64,000 nt of DNA from Streptomyces lomondensis (GCF_014651035.1 NZ_BMWC01000013.1:124001-188000), one strand, 5' to 3'. Positions 9,631-18,690 are shown, numbered from the stretch's first letter. Numbers and translations are program-made. The notes: a model not told the origin generated them from the letters alone.

Positions 9631-9792
9631 CGGGGTCTCCGAAAGAGGCTCAGTAAGCTGCGAACGCAGTCGACACAGCTTACGGCTCCGGACGCCCCGA
9701 CGCACCCGTCCGGCCCAGTCCGGAAGCGGCCCGCGCGCAGGTGTCACCCCGCCGTTTCCCGGCTGTCAGTGCAGGGTGGCAGGATCGGACCC

Positions 9793-10920
9793 ATGCCAGA
9801 CGCGCGCGATGCCACCCCCTACGACGCCCTGCTCCTGCTCTCCTTCGGCGGCCCGGAAGGCCCGGACGACGTGGTCCCGTTCCTGGAGAACGTGACGCGC
9901 GGGCGCGGCATCCCCAAGGAACGCCTCAAGGAGGTCGGGCAGCACTACTTCCTGTTCGGCGGGGTCAGCCCCATCAACGACCAGAACCGCGCCCTGCTGG
10001 ACGCCCTGCGCAAGGACTTCGCCGACCACGGCGTAGACCTGCCGGTCTACTGGGGCAACCGCAACTGGGCGCCGTACCTCACGGACACCCTGCGCGAGAT
10101 GGTCCGCGACGGCCGCCGCCGCATCCTGGTCCTCGCCACCAGCGCCTACGCCTCGTACTCGGGCTGCCGCCAGTACCGCGAGAACCTCGCCGACGCGCTC
10201 GCCGCCCTGGAGAGCGAGGGCCTGGAGCTGCCGAGGATCGACAAGCTGCGGCACTACTTCAACCACCCCGGCTTCCTGGAGCCCATGATCGACGGTGTGA
10301 TCCGGTCCCTCGAGGAGCTTCCCGAGGAGGTCCGGGACGGGGCGCACATCGCCTTCTCGACGCACTCGATCCCGACGGCCGCCGCCGACACCTCCGGGCC
10401 CGTCGAGGACCACGGCGACGGCGGCGCGTACGTGAAGCAGCATCTGGACGTGGCGAAGCTGATCGCCGAAGCCGTCCGGGAGCGCACCGGCGTCGACCAC
10501 CCCTGGCAGCTCGTCTACCAGTCCCGCTCCGGCGCCCCGCACATCCCGTGGCTGGAGCCCGACATCTGCGACCACCTTCAGGAGCGGCACGCGGCCGGTG
10601 TCCCGGCCGTCGTGATCGCCCCCATCGGCTTCGTCTCCGACCACATGGAGGTCCTCTACGACCTCGACACGGAGGCCGAGGCCAAGGCGGAGGAGCTGGG
10701 GCTGCCGATGCGCCGCTCGGCCACCGTCGGCACCGACCCGAGGTTCGCCGCCGCGATCCGCGAGCTCGTCGTGGAGCGCGCCGCCGTCGAGCGCGGGCAG
10801 GAGACCACGCCGTGCGCCCTGGGCTCCCTCGGGGCGAGCCACCACCTCTGCCCGGTCGGCTGCTGCCCGGCCCGTGCCCCCCGGCCCGCCGCGGCGGGCG
10901 CCGACAGCACCTACGCGTGA
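9793..10920 (+). CDS. hemH: Ferrochelatase (coproporphyrin III type by lineage)
   Basis: A 375-residue ferrochelatase, inserting Fe2+ into the porphyrin. Typical blocks are LLLLSFGGPEGPDDVVPFLENV at the N-terminus, FSTHSIP near residue 195 with the catalytic His, and FVSDHMEVLYDLD near 283. In actinobacteria the substrate is coproporphyrin III (CpfC activity), which is established knowledge and not visible here. The C-terminus carries Cys341, Cys353, Cys357 and Cys358, a pattern expected for a [2Fe-2S] cluster. An inositol monophosphatase gene follows after 8 bp. Confidence 0.93.
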   Translation: MPDARDATPYDALLLLSFGGPEGPDDVVPFLENVTRGRGIPKERLKEVGQHYFLFGGVSPINDQNRALLDALRKDFADHGVDLPVYWGNRNWAPYLTDTLREMVRDGRRRILVLATSAYASYSGCRQYRENLADALAALESEGLELPRIDKLRHYFNHPGFLEPMIDGVIRSLEELPEEVRDGAHIAFSTHSIPTAAADTSGPVEDHGDGGAYVKQHLDVAKLIAEAVRERTGVDHPWQLVYQSRSGAPHIPWLEPDICDHLQERHAAGVPAVVIAPIGFVSDHMEVLYDLDTEAEAKAEELGLPMRRSATVGTDPRFAAAIRELVVERAAVERGQETTPCALGSLGASHHLCPVGCCPARAPRPAAAGADSTYA

Positions 10921-10928
10921 GGAGCCCT

Positions 10929-11744
10929 GTGACCGACCCCCTGCACACGGACCTGCTCGACCTCGCCCAGGAGGCCGCCCGCCGCGCCGGCGCGCTGCTG
11001 CGGGACGGCCGCCCGGCCGACCTCGCGGTCGCCGCGACCAAGTCCAGCCCCATCGACGTGGTCACGGAGATGGACATCGCGGCGGAGAAGCTGATCACGG
11101 GCCTGATCGCCGAGCACCGCCCGGACGACGGCATCCTCGGCGAGGAGGGCGCCGCCACCGAGGGCACGAGCGGCGTCCGCTGGGTGATCGACCCGCTCGA
11201 CGGCACGGTCAACTACCTGTACGGGCTGCCCACCTGGGCCGTCTCCATCGCCGCCGAGCAGGACGGCGAGACCGTCGTCGGGGTCGTCACGGCCCCGATG
11301 CGCGGCGAGACGTTCCACGCGGTGCGCGGCTGCGGCGCCTGGGCCACCGGCGCCTGGGACGGCGAGCGCCGGCTGGCCTGCCGCCCCGCGCCGCCCCTGG
11401 ACCAGGCGCTCGTCTCCACCGGCTTCAACTACGTCCACGACGTCCGTGCCCACCAGGCGGAGGTCGCCCAGCGGCTGATCCCGCTGCTGCGCGACATCCG
11501 GCGCGGCGGCTCGGCCGCGGTCGACCTGTGCGACCTGGCCGCGGGACGCCTCGACGGCTACTACGAGCGGGGCCTGCACCCCTGGGACCTCGCTGCGGGC
11601 GACCTGATCGCCAGGGAGGCGGGCGCGCTGACCGGTGGCCGCCCCGGAGAGCGCCCCTCGGGCGATCTGGCGTTGGCGGGGTCCCCGGGTGTCTTCGAGC
11701 CCCTCCAGCGCCTCCTGGAGGACTTCGGCGCCTGGCACGACTGA
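10929..11744 (+). CDS. Inositol monophosphatase family protein
   Basis: A 271-residue Mg2+-dependent phosphatase. Motifs are LGEEG, the signature WVIDPLDGTVNYLYG near residue 90, and HPWDLAAGDLIAREAGA near residue 220, which together form the metal site. Substrates in this family include inositol-1-phosphate, histidinol phosphate and fructose-1,6-bisphosphate. The GTG start at 10929 follows TGAGGAG by about 5 bases and lies 8 bp after hemH, so the two genes are probably co-transcribed. It ends just before a strong hairpin. Confidence 0.88.
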   Translation: MTDPLHTDLLDLAQEAARRAGALLRDGRPADLAVAATKSSPIDVVTEMDIAAEKLITGLIAEHRPDDGILGEEGAATEGTSGVRWVIDPLDGTVNYLYGLPTWAVSIAAEQDGETVVGVVTAPMRGETFHAVRGCGAWATGAWDGERRLACRPAPPLDQALVSTGFNYVHDVRAHQAEVAQRLIPLLRDIRRGGSAAVDLCDLAAGRLDGYYERGLHPWDLAAGDLIAREAGALTGGRPGERPSGDLALAGSPGVFEPLQRLLEDFGAWHD

Positions 11745-11805
11745 GGGCGGCCGTCCGCGCGCTGAACACCGCGGGGACGTCCCCGTACGACCGCCCCGTA
11801 CGACG

Positions 11806-11848
11806 ACGAAGCGGGCCCCGGCGCTGGATTCGCCGGGGCCCGCTTCGT
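11806..11848. terminator. Bidirectional hairpin terminator
   Basis: A perfect 18-bp stem (11806-11823 with 11831-11848) closes a 7-base loop. It lies between the convergent ends of the inositol monophosphatase gene and the small gene at 11858. Confidence 0.85.
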
Positions 11849-11857
11849 ACGGCCTGA

Positions 11858-12028
11858 TCAGACGCTCGCGCTGACCTCCACACCGTGCTCGGCGGCGAGA
11901 CGGCGCAGGTCCTCGAGCTCACCCTGCTCCACCTCGACGAGGAAGTCGTCGCCCTCGTCGCGAGCCCGGGACAGATCGGACTCGGTCGCCCTTATGCGCT
12001 GCAGAAGTCCTGCGGTGAATGCGTCCAT
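11858..12028 (-). CDS. Small conserved protein, 56 residues
   Basis: A 56-residue acidic, helical protein (MDAFTAGLLQRIRATESDLS, ending AAEHGVEVSASV) that looks like a short coiled coil. The ATG at 12028 has GAGGGGG about 6 bases upstream, which decides the start; the frame continues upstream without a better site. I recall a small gene in this place next to cutRS in other Streptomyces but know no function. It is divergent from cutR. Confidence 0.75.
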   Translation of the reverse strand: MDAFTAGLLQRIRATESDLSRARDEGDDFLVEVEQGELEDLRRLAAEHGVEVSASV

Positions 12029-12466
12029 GCTGCGCCCCCTCGTCCTGGGTCGTGGGTCGATGGCACGGGGGTGTGCCGTTCGGAAGGGACGATCACGTCT
12101 GATGTGGATGCCCAGCGCCGCTCTGCTGGGCGGCGACGGTGCCGGACACCCACGCCCGCCCTGCGGATAAGCGGATTGATGCGCACCGCATGGTGGTGCG
12201 GTGCCAGCAGAGCGTGATCGTGGGATGTAAAGCCGTCCTCCCCAAGCTCCCTTCCGTGGAAACCTAACCGGAGGAGAAAATCTCGTATTCCCCCTCCGGC
12301 CACCGTTCTCCGCCCCGCTCCGCCACCGTCCGCTCACCTGCCTTACCCCCGACTTATGGCCGAAAAGGGCAGGATGGAGGGCAACACACCAAGACACCGT
12401 CGAAGACCCCTGCCCGCATGCGCCCGTGAAGCGCTACGCGGGTGGACATGAGGAAGGACCAAGGAC
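12029..12466. other. Intergenic region between the small gene and cutR
   Basis: 438 bp holding the divergent promoters of the small gene and cutRS. An 8-bp perfect inverted repeat (gcaccgca at 12183 with tgcggtgc at 12197) is visible. I see no further coding frame with a ribosome site. Confidence 0.5.
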
Positions 12467-13120
12467 GTGCGCGTACTCGTCGTCGAGGACGAGCAACTGC
12501 TCGCCGATGCGGTGGCCACCGGACTGCGCCGGGAGGCCATGGCCGTCGACGTCGTGTACGACGGTGCGGCCGCCCTGGAGCGCATCGGCGTCAACGACTA
12601 CGACGTGGTCGTCCTCGACCGCGACCTCCCGCTCGTGCACGGCGACGACGTCTGCCGCAAGATCGTCGAGCTCGGCATGCCCACGCGGGTGCTGATGCTC
12701 ACGGCCTCCGGCGACGTCAGCGACCGTGTGGAGGGCCTGGAGATCGGCGCCGACGACTATCTGCCCAAGCCGTTCGCGTTCAGCGAGCTGATCGCGCGCG
12801 TGCGTGCCCTCGGCCGGCGTACCAGCGTGCCCCTGCCGCCGGTGCTGGAGCGCGCCGGGATCAAGCTGGACCCCAACCGCCGGGAGGTCTTCCGCGACGG
12901 CAAGGAGGTCCAGCTCGCGCCCAAGGAGTTCGCCGTCCTGGAGGTGCTGATGCGCAGCGAGGGCGCCGTCGTCTCCGCGGAGCAGCTGCTGGAGAAGGCC
13001 TGGGACGAGAACACCGACCCGTTCACGAACGTCGTGCGCGTCACGGTCATGACCCTGCGCCGCAAGCTGGGCGAGCCGCCCGTCATCGTCACCGTCCCCG
13101 GCTCCGGCTACCGGATCTGA
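12467..13120 (+). CDS. cutR: Response regulator CutR (OmpR/PhoB type)
   Basis: A 217-residue response regulator. The receiver domain has acidic residues at 8-9 and the phospho-acceptor Asp51 in VVVLDRDLPLVHG, with the switch Lys in DDYLPKPF. The C-terminal winged helix ends MTLRRKLGEPPVIVTVPGSGYRI. The GTG start at 12467 follows AGGACCAAGGAC. Identity as CutR rests on sequence feel plus the next gene and neighbourhood. In Streptomyces CutRS affects secondary metabolism and, in later work, the response to protein-secretion stress. Confidence 0.88.
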   Translation: MRVLVVEDEQLLADAVATGLRREAMAVDVVYDGAAALERIGVNDYDVVVLDRDLPLVHGDDVCRKIVELGMPTRVLMLTASGDVSDRVEGLEIGADDYLPKPFAFSELIARVRALGRRTSVPLPPVLERAGIKLDPNRREVFRDGKEVQLAPKEFAVLEVLMRSEGAVVSAEQLLEKAWDENTDPFTNVVRVTVMTLRRKLGEPPVIVTVPGSGYRI

Positions 13121-13126
13121 TACCCC

Positions 13127-14374
13127 GTGGCAACGACTCCCGCGCCTCCGCAGGCGCCCCCCAAGCCCACCTGGGACCCCAGAAGGCCCGTGCCGCCCTT
13201 CCCGTGGCTGCGTCCGACCATCCGCATAAGGCTCACGCTGCTCTACGGCGGCATGTTCCTGATCGCCGGCATCCTGCTGCTGTCGATCATCTACCTGCTC
13301 GCCGCGCAGGCACTCAACACCGGGAACGAGCCACTCTTCAAGATCGTCGGCGGCACGGAGATCAAGGTGGCCAGTGATAACTGCCCTGCGGTCAACTCCG
13401 TCAGTACGACGCTTGCGGAGTTCAATGCAGCGATCAGCGAGTGCATCGACGACCAGCGCCAAGCTGCACTCGATAATCTGCTCAGCCGCTCGCTGCTGGC
13501 GCTGCTGGGCCTGGCGGTCATCGCCTTCGCCTTCGGCTACGCGATGGCCGGGCGCGTGCTGTCGCCGCTGGGCCGGATCACCCGCACCGCCCGCGCGGTG
13601 GCGGGCTCCGACCTCTCCCGCCGGATCGAGCTGGACGGCCCGGACGACGAGCTGAAGGAGCTGGCGGACACCTTCGACGACATGCTGGAGCGGCTCCAGC
13701 GCGCCTTCACCGCCCAGCAGCGCTTCGTCGGCAACGCCTCGCACGAGCTGAGAACGCCGCTGGCGATCAACCGTACCCTCCTCGAGGTGCACCTGTCCGA
13801 CCCGAACGCGCCGGTGGAACTCCAGCAGCTCGGCAAGACCCTGCTGGCCACCAACGAGCGCAGCGAGCAGCTCGTCGAGGGCCTGCTGCTGCTCGCCCGC
13901 AGCGACAACCAGGTCGTCGAGCGCGGGCCGGTGGACCTCGCCGAGGTCGCGTCGCAGGCCATCGACCAGGTGCACGCCGAGGCCGAGGCCAAGGGCGTGC
14001 GCATCCAGGGCGAGCAGAAGCCCGCGGTCGTCCAGGGCAACGGCGTGCTGCTGGAGCGGATCGCGCTCAACCTGGTGCAGAACGCCGTGCGGTACAACGT
14101 GCCCGAGGGGGGCTGGGTCGAGGTCACCACCGACGTCCAGCACGGCCAGGCGGTCATGGTCGTCTCGAACACGGGCCCGGTCGTGCCGGCGTACGAGATC
14201 GACAACCTCTTCGAGCCGTTCCGGCGGCTGCGCACGGAGCGCACGGGCAGCGACAAGGGCGTCGGACTCGGCCTGTCCATCGTCCGGTCCGTGGCCCGGG
14301 CGCACGGCGGTCACATCTACGCCCAGCCACGCGAGGGGGGTGGGCTCGTGATGCGGGTCACGCTGCCCATCTGA
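13127..14374 (+). CDS. cutS: Sensor histidine kinase CutS
   Basis: A 415-residue membrane kinase. Transmembrane segments lie at about 36-62 and 118-140, enclosing a short extracytoplasmic loop with exactly two cysteines (Cys86, Cys106). HAMP follows, then the H box SHELRTPLA with His206, the N box NLVQNAVRYN and the G boxes DKGVGLGLSIV. The loop cysteine pair fits a redox or disulfide-state sensor, as proposed for CutS; that role is not shown by this sequence. The GTG start lies 6 bp after the cutR stop, so the pair is one operon. Confidence 0.88.
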   Translation: MATTPAPPQAPPKPTWDPRRPVPPFPWLRPTIRIRLTLLYGGMFLIAGILLLSIIYLLAAQALNTGNEPLFKIVGGTEIKVASDNCPAVNSVSTTLAEFNAAISECIDDQRQAALDNLLSRSLLALLGLAVIAFAFGYAMAGRVLSPLGRITRTARAVAGSDLSRRIELDGPDDELKELADTFDDMLERLQRAFTAQQRFVGNASHELRTPLAINRTLLEVHLSDPNAPVELQQLGKTLLATNERSEQLVEGLLLLARSDNQVVERGPVDLAEVASQAIDQVHAEAEAKGVRIQGEQKPAVVQGNGVLLERIALNLVQNAVRYNVPEGGWVEVTTDVQHGQAVMVVSNTGPVVPAYEIDNLFEPFRRLRTERTGSDKGVGLGLSIVRSVARAHGGHIYAQPREGGGLVMRVTLPI

Positions 14375-14780
14375 GATCATGTCGCCGATCAACTCGGCGG
14401 CACACGGGGATGTTCGCTTTGCGCGGAATTTCCGGGAACTCGCCGCACGTGCACCGTGTGTGATCGATCACAGGGGCGCCTTTCCGGCCATCTACTCTCC
14501 GTGATCATGTGTCCTGTCGGAAAGCCGGGAAAATCCCGGTTTTCGGGGGTCTTGATCACGGGAAGTACACGGTGAGACGCCTTTGAAGTGCGGCATTCGG
14601 ACCGTGTACGGTCCCCTTCGCCATCCAAGCCGATCGCTCGTGAGGAGTCCGGTTGGGTGTCGATTGAGTAACAGACCTTGATGTGAGGCAAAATCTCCGC
14701 CTCAGGTCGGGCACAAGTCCGGCCTCTCACGCGTTACGTGCGCTGGAGACACCGCAGACACCCAGAGGGGGAGAGCGACC
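14375..14780. other. Intergenic region cutS to DUF4193 gene
   Basis: 406 bp, noticeably lower in GC than the flanks, with no coding frame I can support. It contains the perfect palindrome at 14459 listed separately and two more GATCA-containing sites near 14501 and 14553. It carries the promoter of the downstream gene. Confidence 0.5.
14459..14472. promoter_or_regulatory. Perfect 14-bp palindrome TGTGATCGATCACA
   Basis: The half site TGTGATC is mirrored exactly. It resembles a CRP/FNR-type operator, but the gap between TGTGA and TCACA is 4 bases, not the usual 6. It lies about 310 bp upstream of the DUF4193 gene. A regulatory role is inference. Confidence 0.4.
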
Positions 14781-15077
14781 ATGGCAACCGATTACGACAC
14801 TCCACGCAAGACCGACGACGACGTCGACTCGGACAGCCTCGAAGAGCTGAAGGCTCGGCGGAACGACAAGTCGGCCTCCGCTGTGGACGTCGACGAGTTC
14901 GAGGCCGCAGAGGGCCTCGAACTGCCCGGAGCAGACCTCTCGAACGAGGAACTGGCCGTCCGGGTGCTCCCGAAGCAGCAGGACGAGTTCACATGCATGA
15001 GCTGCTTCCTGGTGCACCACCGCAGCCAGCTGGCCCGGGAGAAGAACGGTCAGCCGATCTGCCGCGACTGCGACTGA
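14781..15077 (+). CDS. DUF4193 family protein with C-terminal zinc-ribbon
   Basis: A 98-residue acidic protein. The first 70 residues are Asp/Glu-rich (TDDDVDSDSLEELKARRND); the end holds two CxxC pairs, CMSC near residue 74 and CRDC at 94-97, forming a small zinc ribbon. This matches DUF4193, a nearly universal actinobacterial family of unknown function. GGGGGAG about 6 bases upstream fixes the ATG. Confidence 0.88.
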   Translation: MATDYDTPRKTDDDVDSDSLEELKARRNDKSASAVDVDEFEAAEGLELPGADLSNEELAVRVLPKQQDEFTCMSCFLVHHRSQLAREKNGQPICRDCD

Positions 15078-15090
15078 GGACGGGTCGGCC

Positions 15091-16065
15091 GTGACTGGCT
15101 CGACCCCTCCCTGGAAGCGCCGCTTCTCCAAGCGGAAAGCGGACGAAGGGCCGAACGAGGACGGCCCACAGCACGGCGCGCGTGACGACGGGCGAGGCTC
15201 CACCGATACGGGGGCGGCCTCGCTCGAACCGGCCGCGGACCGGGGTGACCTCCCGGCGTCCGTGGATGTCCCCGCACCCGTCGCCCGACGGCGGGCGGGG
15301 GCGATCCGGGAGCGGGCAAGGGAAGGTGCCCGCAAGGGCGGCGAGCGGGCCCGTGCGGGGCTCGCCCACCTCGCCGACCGGATCATCGACATGGCCCCGC
15401 GGGTCCCCGTACGGGATCTGGCGACCCTGCGCAGACAGTTCCCGGGCCTCGGGCCCGAGGAGCTCGCGGACAAGCTCGTCGCGGGCGCGGCGAAGGCGAC
15501 GGCGACGGTCGGAGCGGGCATCGGCGCGGCGGCGATGCTTCCCGTGCCCCCCGCGATGCCCACGGAACTGGCCGCCGAGGTCACGGGCGTCGCGGCGATC
15601 GAGCTGAAGATGATCGCCGAACTCCACGAGGTCTACGGCGTACGGCCGCCCGGCAACCTCAAGCAGCGCAGCACCGCGTACCTCGACTCCTGGTCGGGGG
15701 AGCGCGGGATCGACGCGACCAAGCCGTCGACGCTCAGCACGGCGCTGAACAGCCGCCTGAAGCGCGACCTGCGCCAGCGGATCATGAAGCGGATGGTCCG
15801 CAACATGCCGAACCTGATGCCGTTCCTGGTGGGTGCCGCCGTGGGCGCGGCCATGAACCGCAGCGAGACGAGAAAGCTCGCCGCCCGGATCCGCGAGGAC
15901 CTGCGCAGAATGCAGGTGCCCTGGGAGGCCCTGGACGCGCTGCCCGCCCTGGAACGTCCGGCGGACGCCCTGGAGATGGGCGAGATCACGAACGACCCCC
16001 TGGGCCGCCCCGCGGACGGCGAACGCGACGAGAAGCGGGACGAAAAGCGGGACGGCGGGCGCTGA
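15091..16065 (+). CDS. Conserved protein, possibly EcsC-like
   Basis: A 324-residue protein starting at a GTG 13 bp after the DUF4193 gene. The first 75 residues are charged and probably disordered. The core has an amphipathic or membrane-associating stretch (AKATATVGAGIGAAAMLPVPPAMPTE) and a helical block IELKMIAELHEVYG; a second hydrophobic patch LMPFLVGAAVGAAMNRSE lies near residue 245. The layout recalls EcsC-family proteins. The tail is a run of DEKRDEKRD. Function unknown. Confidence 0.75.
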   Translation: MTGSTPPWKRRFSKRKADEGPNEDGPQHGARDDGRGSTDTGAASLEPAADRGDLPASVDVPAPVARRRAGAIRERAREGARKGGERARAGLAHLADRIIDMAPRVPVRDLATLRRQFPGLGPEELADKLVAGAAKATATVGAGIGAAAMLPVPPAMPTELAAEVTGVAAIELKMIAELHEVYGVRPPGNLKQRSTAYLDSWSGERGIDATKPSTLSTALNSRLKRDLRQRIMKRMVRNMPNLMPFLVGAAVGAAMNRSETRKLAARIREDLRRMQVPWEALDALPALERPADALEMGEITNDPLGRPADGERDEKRDEKRDGGR

Positions 16066-16107
16066 GATCCGCCGTCCGTCTGCCGGGTGAGGCCCCGGGC
16101 AGATGTG

Positions 16108-16566
16108 CTACGCCGACTTGGCCGCCCGCAGCGCCTCCGCCAGGCGCTCCGGCTCGCGCGTGGACAGGTACAGGTACGGAGTCGGGTCCTCGGGGTCCGT
16201 GACCTCCACGCGCAGAGCCGTGGGGATGTAGGCGCGCAGCAGCATGAAGGCGCGCGGATCGGCCTTGTGGGTGCGCCAGGCGCGGGTCTCCTCCGCGTCC
16301 AGGACCTCCGCCTCGCCCAGGGCCGCCACCGGGATCTTCGCCTCGCCGGCGATCAGGGAGTCGCCCACCACACGGATGCGGACCGAGCCGTACGAACTCG
16401 CGGCCACGGCCGCGACCGCGGTGCCCCCGGCGAGGCCGCCGAGCATCGGCAGCGTGCCGAACGGGAGCAGGACCAGGGCCATCGAGACCCCGACGAGGAA
16501 CGAGATCAGCCACCAGGTCCGCGGGGCGGTGAGGCGTTCTTCGTACGGGGCGGCGGAGAGCTGCAT
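16108..16566 (-). CDS. DUF3093 family membrane protein
   Basis: A 152-residue protein with two adjacent transmembrane segments (about residues 18-36 and 40-58) followed by a soluble beta-rich domain (VRIRVVGDSLIAGEAKIPVA and AFMLLRAYIPTALRVEVTDPEDP). This is the actinobacterial DUF3093 pattern. The ATG at 16566 is divergent from the thioesterase gene start 58 bp away. Function unknown. Confidence 0.83.
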   Translation of the reverse strand: MQLSAAPYEERLTAPRTWWLISFLVGVSMALVLLPFGTLPMLGGLAGGTAVAAVAASSYGSVRIRVVGDSLIAGEAKIPVAALGEAEVLDAEETRAWRTHKADPRAFMLLRAYIPTALRVEVTDPEDPTPYLYLSTREPERLAEALRAAKSA

Positions 16567-16624
16567 GGAGCCAAGCTTGACACGGTGTCCGGGAGCGGCC
16601 GACGCGCGGGTAAGGTCTCCGGCT

Positions 16625-17209
16625 GTGAGTCGTACTTCCGCAGCTCTCCAGCCTCCGGCCGACGCCGTGCGACCGGTGCGGCACCCGGACGCCCCGGCGC
16701 CCGGTGAGCTCCTCGGCGCGCACTACGGCCAGTGTTTCGGCTGTGGCGGCGACCAGCCGCACGGGCTGCACCTGGAGGCGCGGGCCGGCGAGGGCGTGTC
16801 GCTCACCGCCGAGTTCACCGTGCAGCCGGCCCACCAGGGCGCCCCCGGCCTCGCGCACGGCGGAGTGCTCACCAGCGCCCTGGACGAGACCCTCGGCTCG
16901 CTGAACTGGCTGCTGCGCACGATCGCCGTGACCGGGCGGCTGGAGACCGACTTCGTGCGGCCCGTGCCGGTCGGCACCACGCTCCACCTGGAGGCGGAGG
17001 TGACGGCGGTGGCCGGGCGGAAGATCTACTCCACGGCCACCGGACGCGTCGGCGGCCCCGACGGACCCGTCGCCGTGCGCGCCGAGGCGCTCTTCATCGA
17101 GGTGAAGGTCGACCACTTCGTCGACCACGGCCGCCCGGAGGAGATCCAGGCGGCCATGAACGACCCGGACCAGGTCCGGCGCGCCCGTGCCTTCGAGGTG
17201 AACCCGTGA
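16625..17209 (+). CDS. PaaI-type hotdog-fold thioesterase
   Basis: A 194-residue hotdog thioesterase. Conserved features are CFGCGGDQPHGLHLEAR near residue 38, the PaaI hallmark PGLAHGGVLTSALDETLG near residue 75 with the catalytic His-Gly-Gly and Asp, and FVRPVPVGTTLHLEAEV. Members hydrolyse acyl-CoA thioesters; substrate unknown. The stop overlaps the dut start by 4 bases (GTGA), which implies translational coupling. Confidence 0.85.
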   Translation: MSRTSAALQPPADAVRPVRHPDAPAPGELLGAHYGQCFGCGGDQPHGLHLEARAGEGVSLTAEFTVQPAHQGAPGLAHGGVLTSALDETLGSLNWLLRTIAVTGRLETDFVRPVPVGTTLHLEAEVTAVAGRKIYSTATGRVGGPDGPVAVRAEALFIEVKVDHFVDHGRPEEIQAAMNDPDQVRRARAFEVNP

Positions 17210-17802
17210 GCCTGCAAAGCCACATGAGCCCCTTGAGCCCCATGAGCCCCGCAAGCCGTCAGCCCGTGGACGTGCTGATCCGGCGCGTCGATCCGGACGT
17301 ACCGCTTCCGTCGTATGCGCACCCCGGTGACGCGGGAGCCGATCTGCGCACCACCGAGGCGTGTCAACTGGCGCCGGGCGAGCGGGCCGTACTGCCCACG
17401 GGAGTGTCTGTGGCACTGCCGGAGGGGTACGCGGCCTTCGTGCACCCGCGATCCGGCCTGGCCGCCCGCTGCGGCGTCGCCCTGGTGAATGCCCCGGGGA
17501 CGGTTGATGCCGGGTACCGTGGGGAGATCAAGGTGATCGTGGTGAATCTCGACCCGCGCGGGGCCGTGCGGTTCGAGCGCTTCGACCGGATTGCCCAACT
17601 GGTCGTCCAGCAGGTCGAGAGGGTCCGCTTCCAGGAGGTGGCGGAGCTTCCCGGCTCCGCGCGGGCCGAGGGGGGCTTCGGGTCCACCGGAGGCCATGCC
17701 GCGGTGGACGGGACGAGCGGCACAAGCGGTCAGGCCGCCCTGGGCGGTCAGGCGGGTGGGAATCGATACGCTTCGGTCGTATCCGACCGGGAAGGACAGT
17801 GA
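17206..17802 (+). CDS. dut: dUTP diphosphatase
   Basis: A 198-residue dUTPase, converting dUTP to dUMP plus pyrophosphate. The five family motifs are visible: HPGDAGADLRT, HPRSGLAARCGVALVNAPGTVDAGYRGEI, the RFDRIAQLVVQQ block, and near the end the Gly-rich AEGGFGSTGGH. The C-terminus extends by a Gly/Ser/Thr/Ala-rich tail of about 35 residues. The GTG at 17206 overlaps the thioesterase stop; an ATG at 17224 is an alternative. Confidence 0.92.
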   Translation: MSLQSHMSPLSPMSPASRQPVDVLIRRVDPDVPLPSYAHPGDAGADLRTTEACQLAPGERAVLPTGVSVALPEGYAAFVHPRSGLAARCGVALVNAPGTVDAGYRGEIKVIVVNLDPRGAVRFERFDRIAQLVVQQVERVRFQEVAELPGSARAEGGFGSTGGHAAVDGTSGTSGQAALGGQAGGNRYASVVSDREGQ

Positions 17803-17803
17803 C

Positions 17804-18562
17804 GTGTTCGGACGTCGCAAGAAGAGGGATGCCGCCGAGGACGCGGCCGGCGAGGCCGAGCAGGTCGTCGACGGTGTCGACACTGAGGCGGATGAAGCGG
17901 AGGCCGAGCGCCTGAGGCTCGAGCCTGCGCCGCGCCCCGACGGGCCGTGGGACAGCTCCGAGGTCCGCGACCCGGGCGAGGGCCGGGTCGACCTGGGAGG
18001 CCTGTTCGTGCCGGGCGTCGACGGCATGGAGCTGCGGGTCGAGGTCGCGGGCGACGCGATCGTGGCGGCGACGGTCGTGCTGCGGGACAGCGCCATCCAG
18101 TTGCAGGGCTTCGCCGCACCCAAGCGTGAGGGCATCTGGGGCGAGGTGCGCGAGGAGATCGCGACCGGCATCACCCAGCAGGGCGGCATCGTCGACGAGG
18201 TCGAGGGGCCGCTGGGCTGGGAGCTGCGCGCCCAGGTGCCGGTGCAGCTGCCGGACGGCACCGGTGGCTTCCAGGTCGTGCGGTTCGTCGGTGTGGACGG
18301 CCCGCGCTGGTTCCTGCGCGGGGTCATCTCCGGCCAGGGCGCGGTGCAGCCGCAGGCCGCCGGGCTGCTCGAGCAGATCTTCCGGGACACGGTCGTGGTC
18401 CGCGGCGAGGGCCCCATGGCGCCGCGCGACCCGATCGTCCTGAAGCTGCCGAACGACGCCCAGATGGTCCCCGAGGGCGTCCAGCAGGAGGAAGAGGGCT
18501 CCCGTTTCGCCGGCGGAATGGGGCAGCTCCAGCGCGGACCGGAGATCACCGAGGTCCGCTGA
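17804..18562 (+). CDS. DUF3710 family protein
   Basis: A 252-residue protein beginning MFGRRKKRDAAEDAAG, an acidic leader, followed by a conserved core with GRVDLGGLFVPGVDGMELRV and FVGVDGPRWFLRGVISG. This matches DUF3710, an actinobacterial family usually next to dut. The GTG at 17804 is 1 bp after the dut stop, with GGAAGGA upstream inside dut. Function unknown; operon position suggests shared expression with dut. Confidence 0.87.
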   Translation: MFGRRKKRDAAEDAAGEAEQVVDGVDTEADEAEAERLRLEPAPRPDGPWDSSEVRDPGEGRVDLGGLFVPGVDGMELRVEVAGDAIVAATVVLRDSAIQLQGFAAPKREGIWGEVREEIATGITQQGGIVDEVEGPLGWELRAQVPVQLPDGTGGFQVVRFVGVDGPRWFLRGVISGQGAVQPQAAGLLEQIFRDTVVVRGEGPMAPRDPIVLKLPNDAQMVPEGVQQEEEGSRFAGGMGQLQRGPEITEVR

Positions 18563-18577
18563 GTCACAGAAACCGCA

Positions 18578-18605
18578 GGGCCGCATCCCGCCGGGGATGC
18601 GGCCC
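18578..18605 (+). terminator. Hairpin terminator after the dut operon
   Basis: A perfect 12-bp stem (18578-18589 with 18594-18605) closes a 4-base loop, 15 bp after the DUF3710 stop, followed by a short T run. Confidence 0.85.
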
Positions 18606-18690
18606 TTTCGTGTGTACCTACGGTCTCCGTTCGACGCGTCTGTTCATAAAGGCGCTTGACGTTCACATGAAAGAACGGAAGGCCCCGCAC

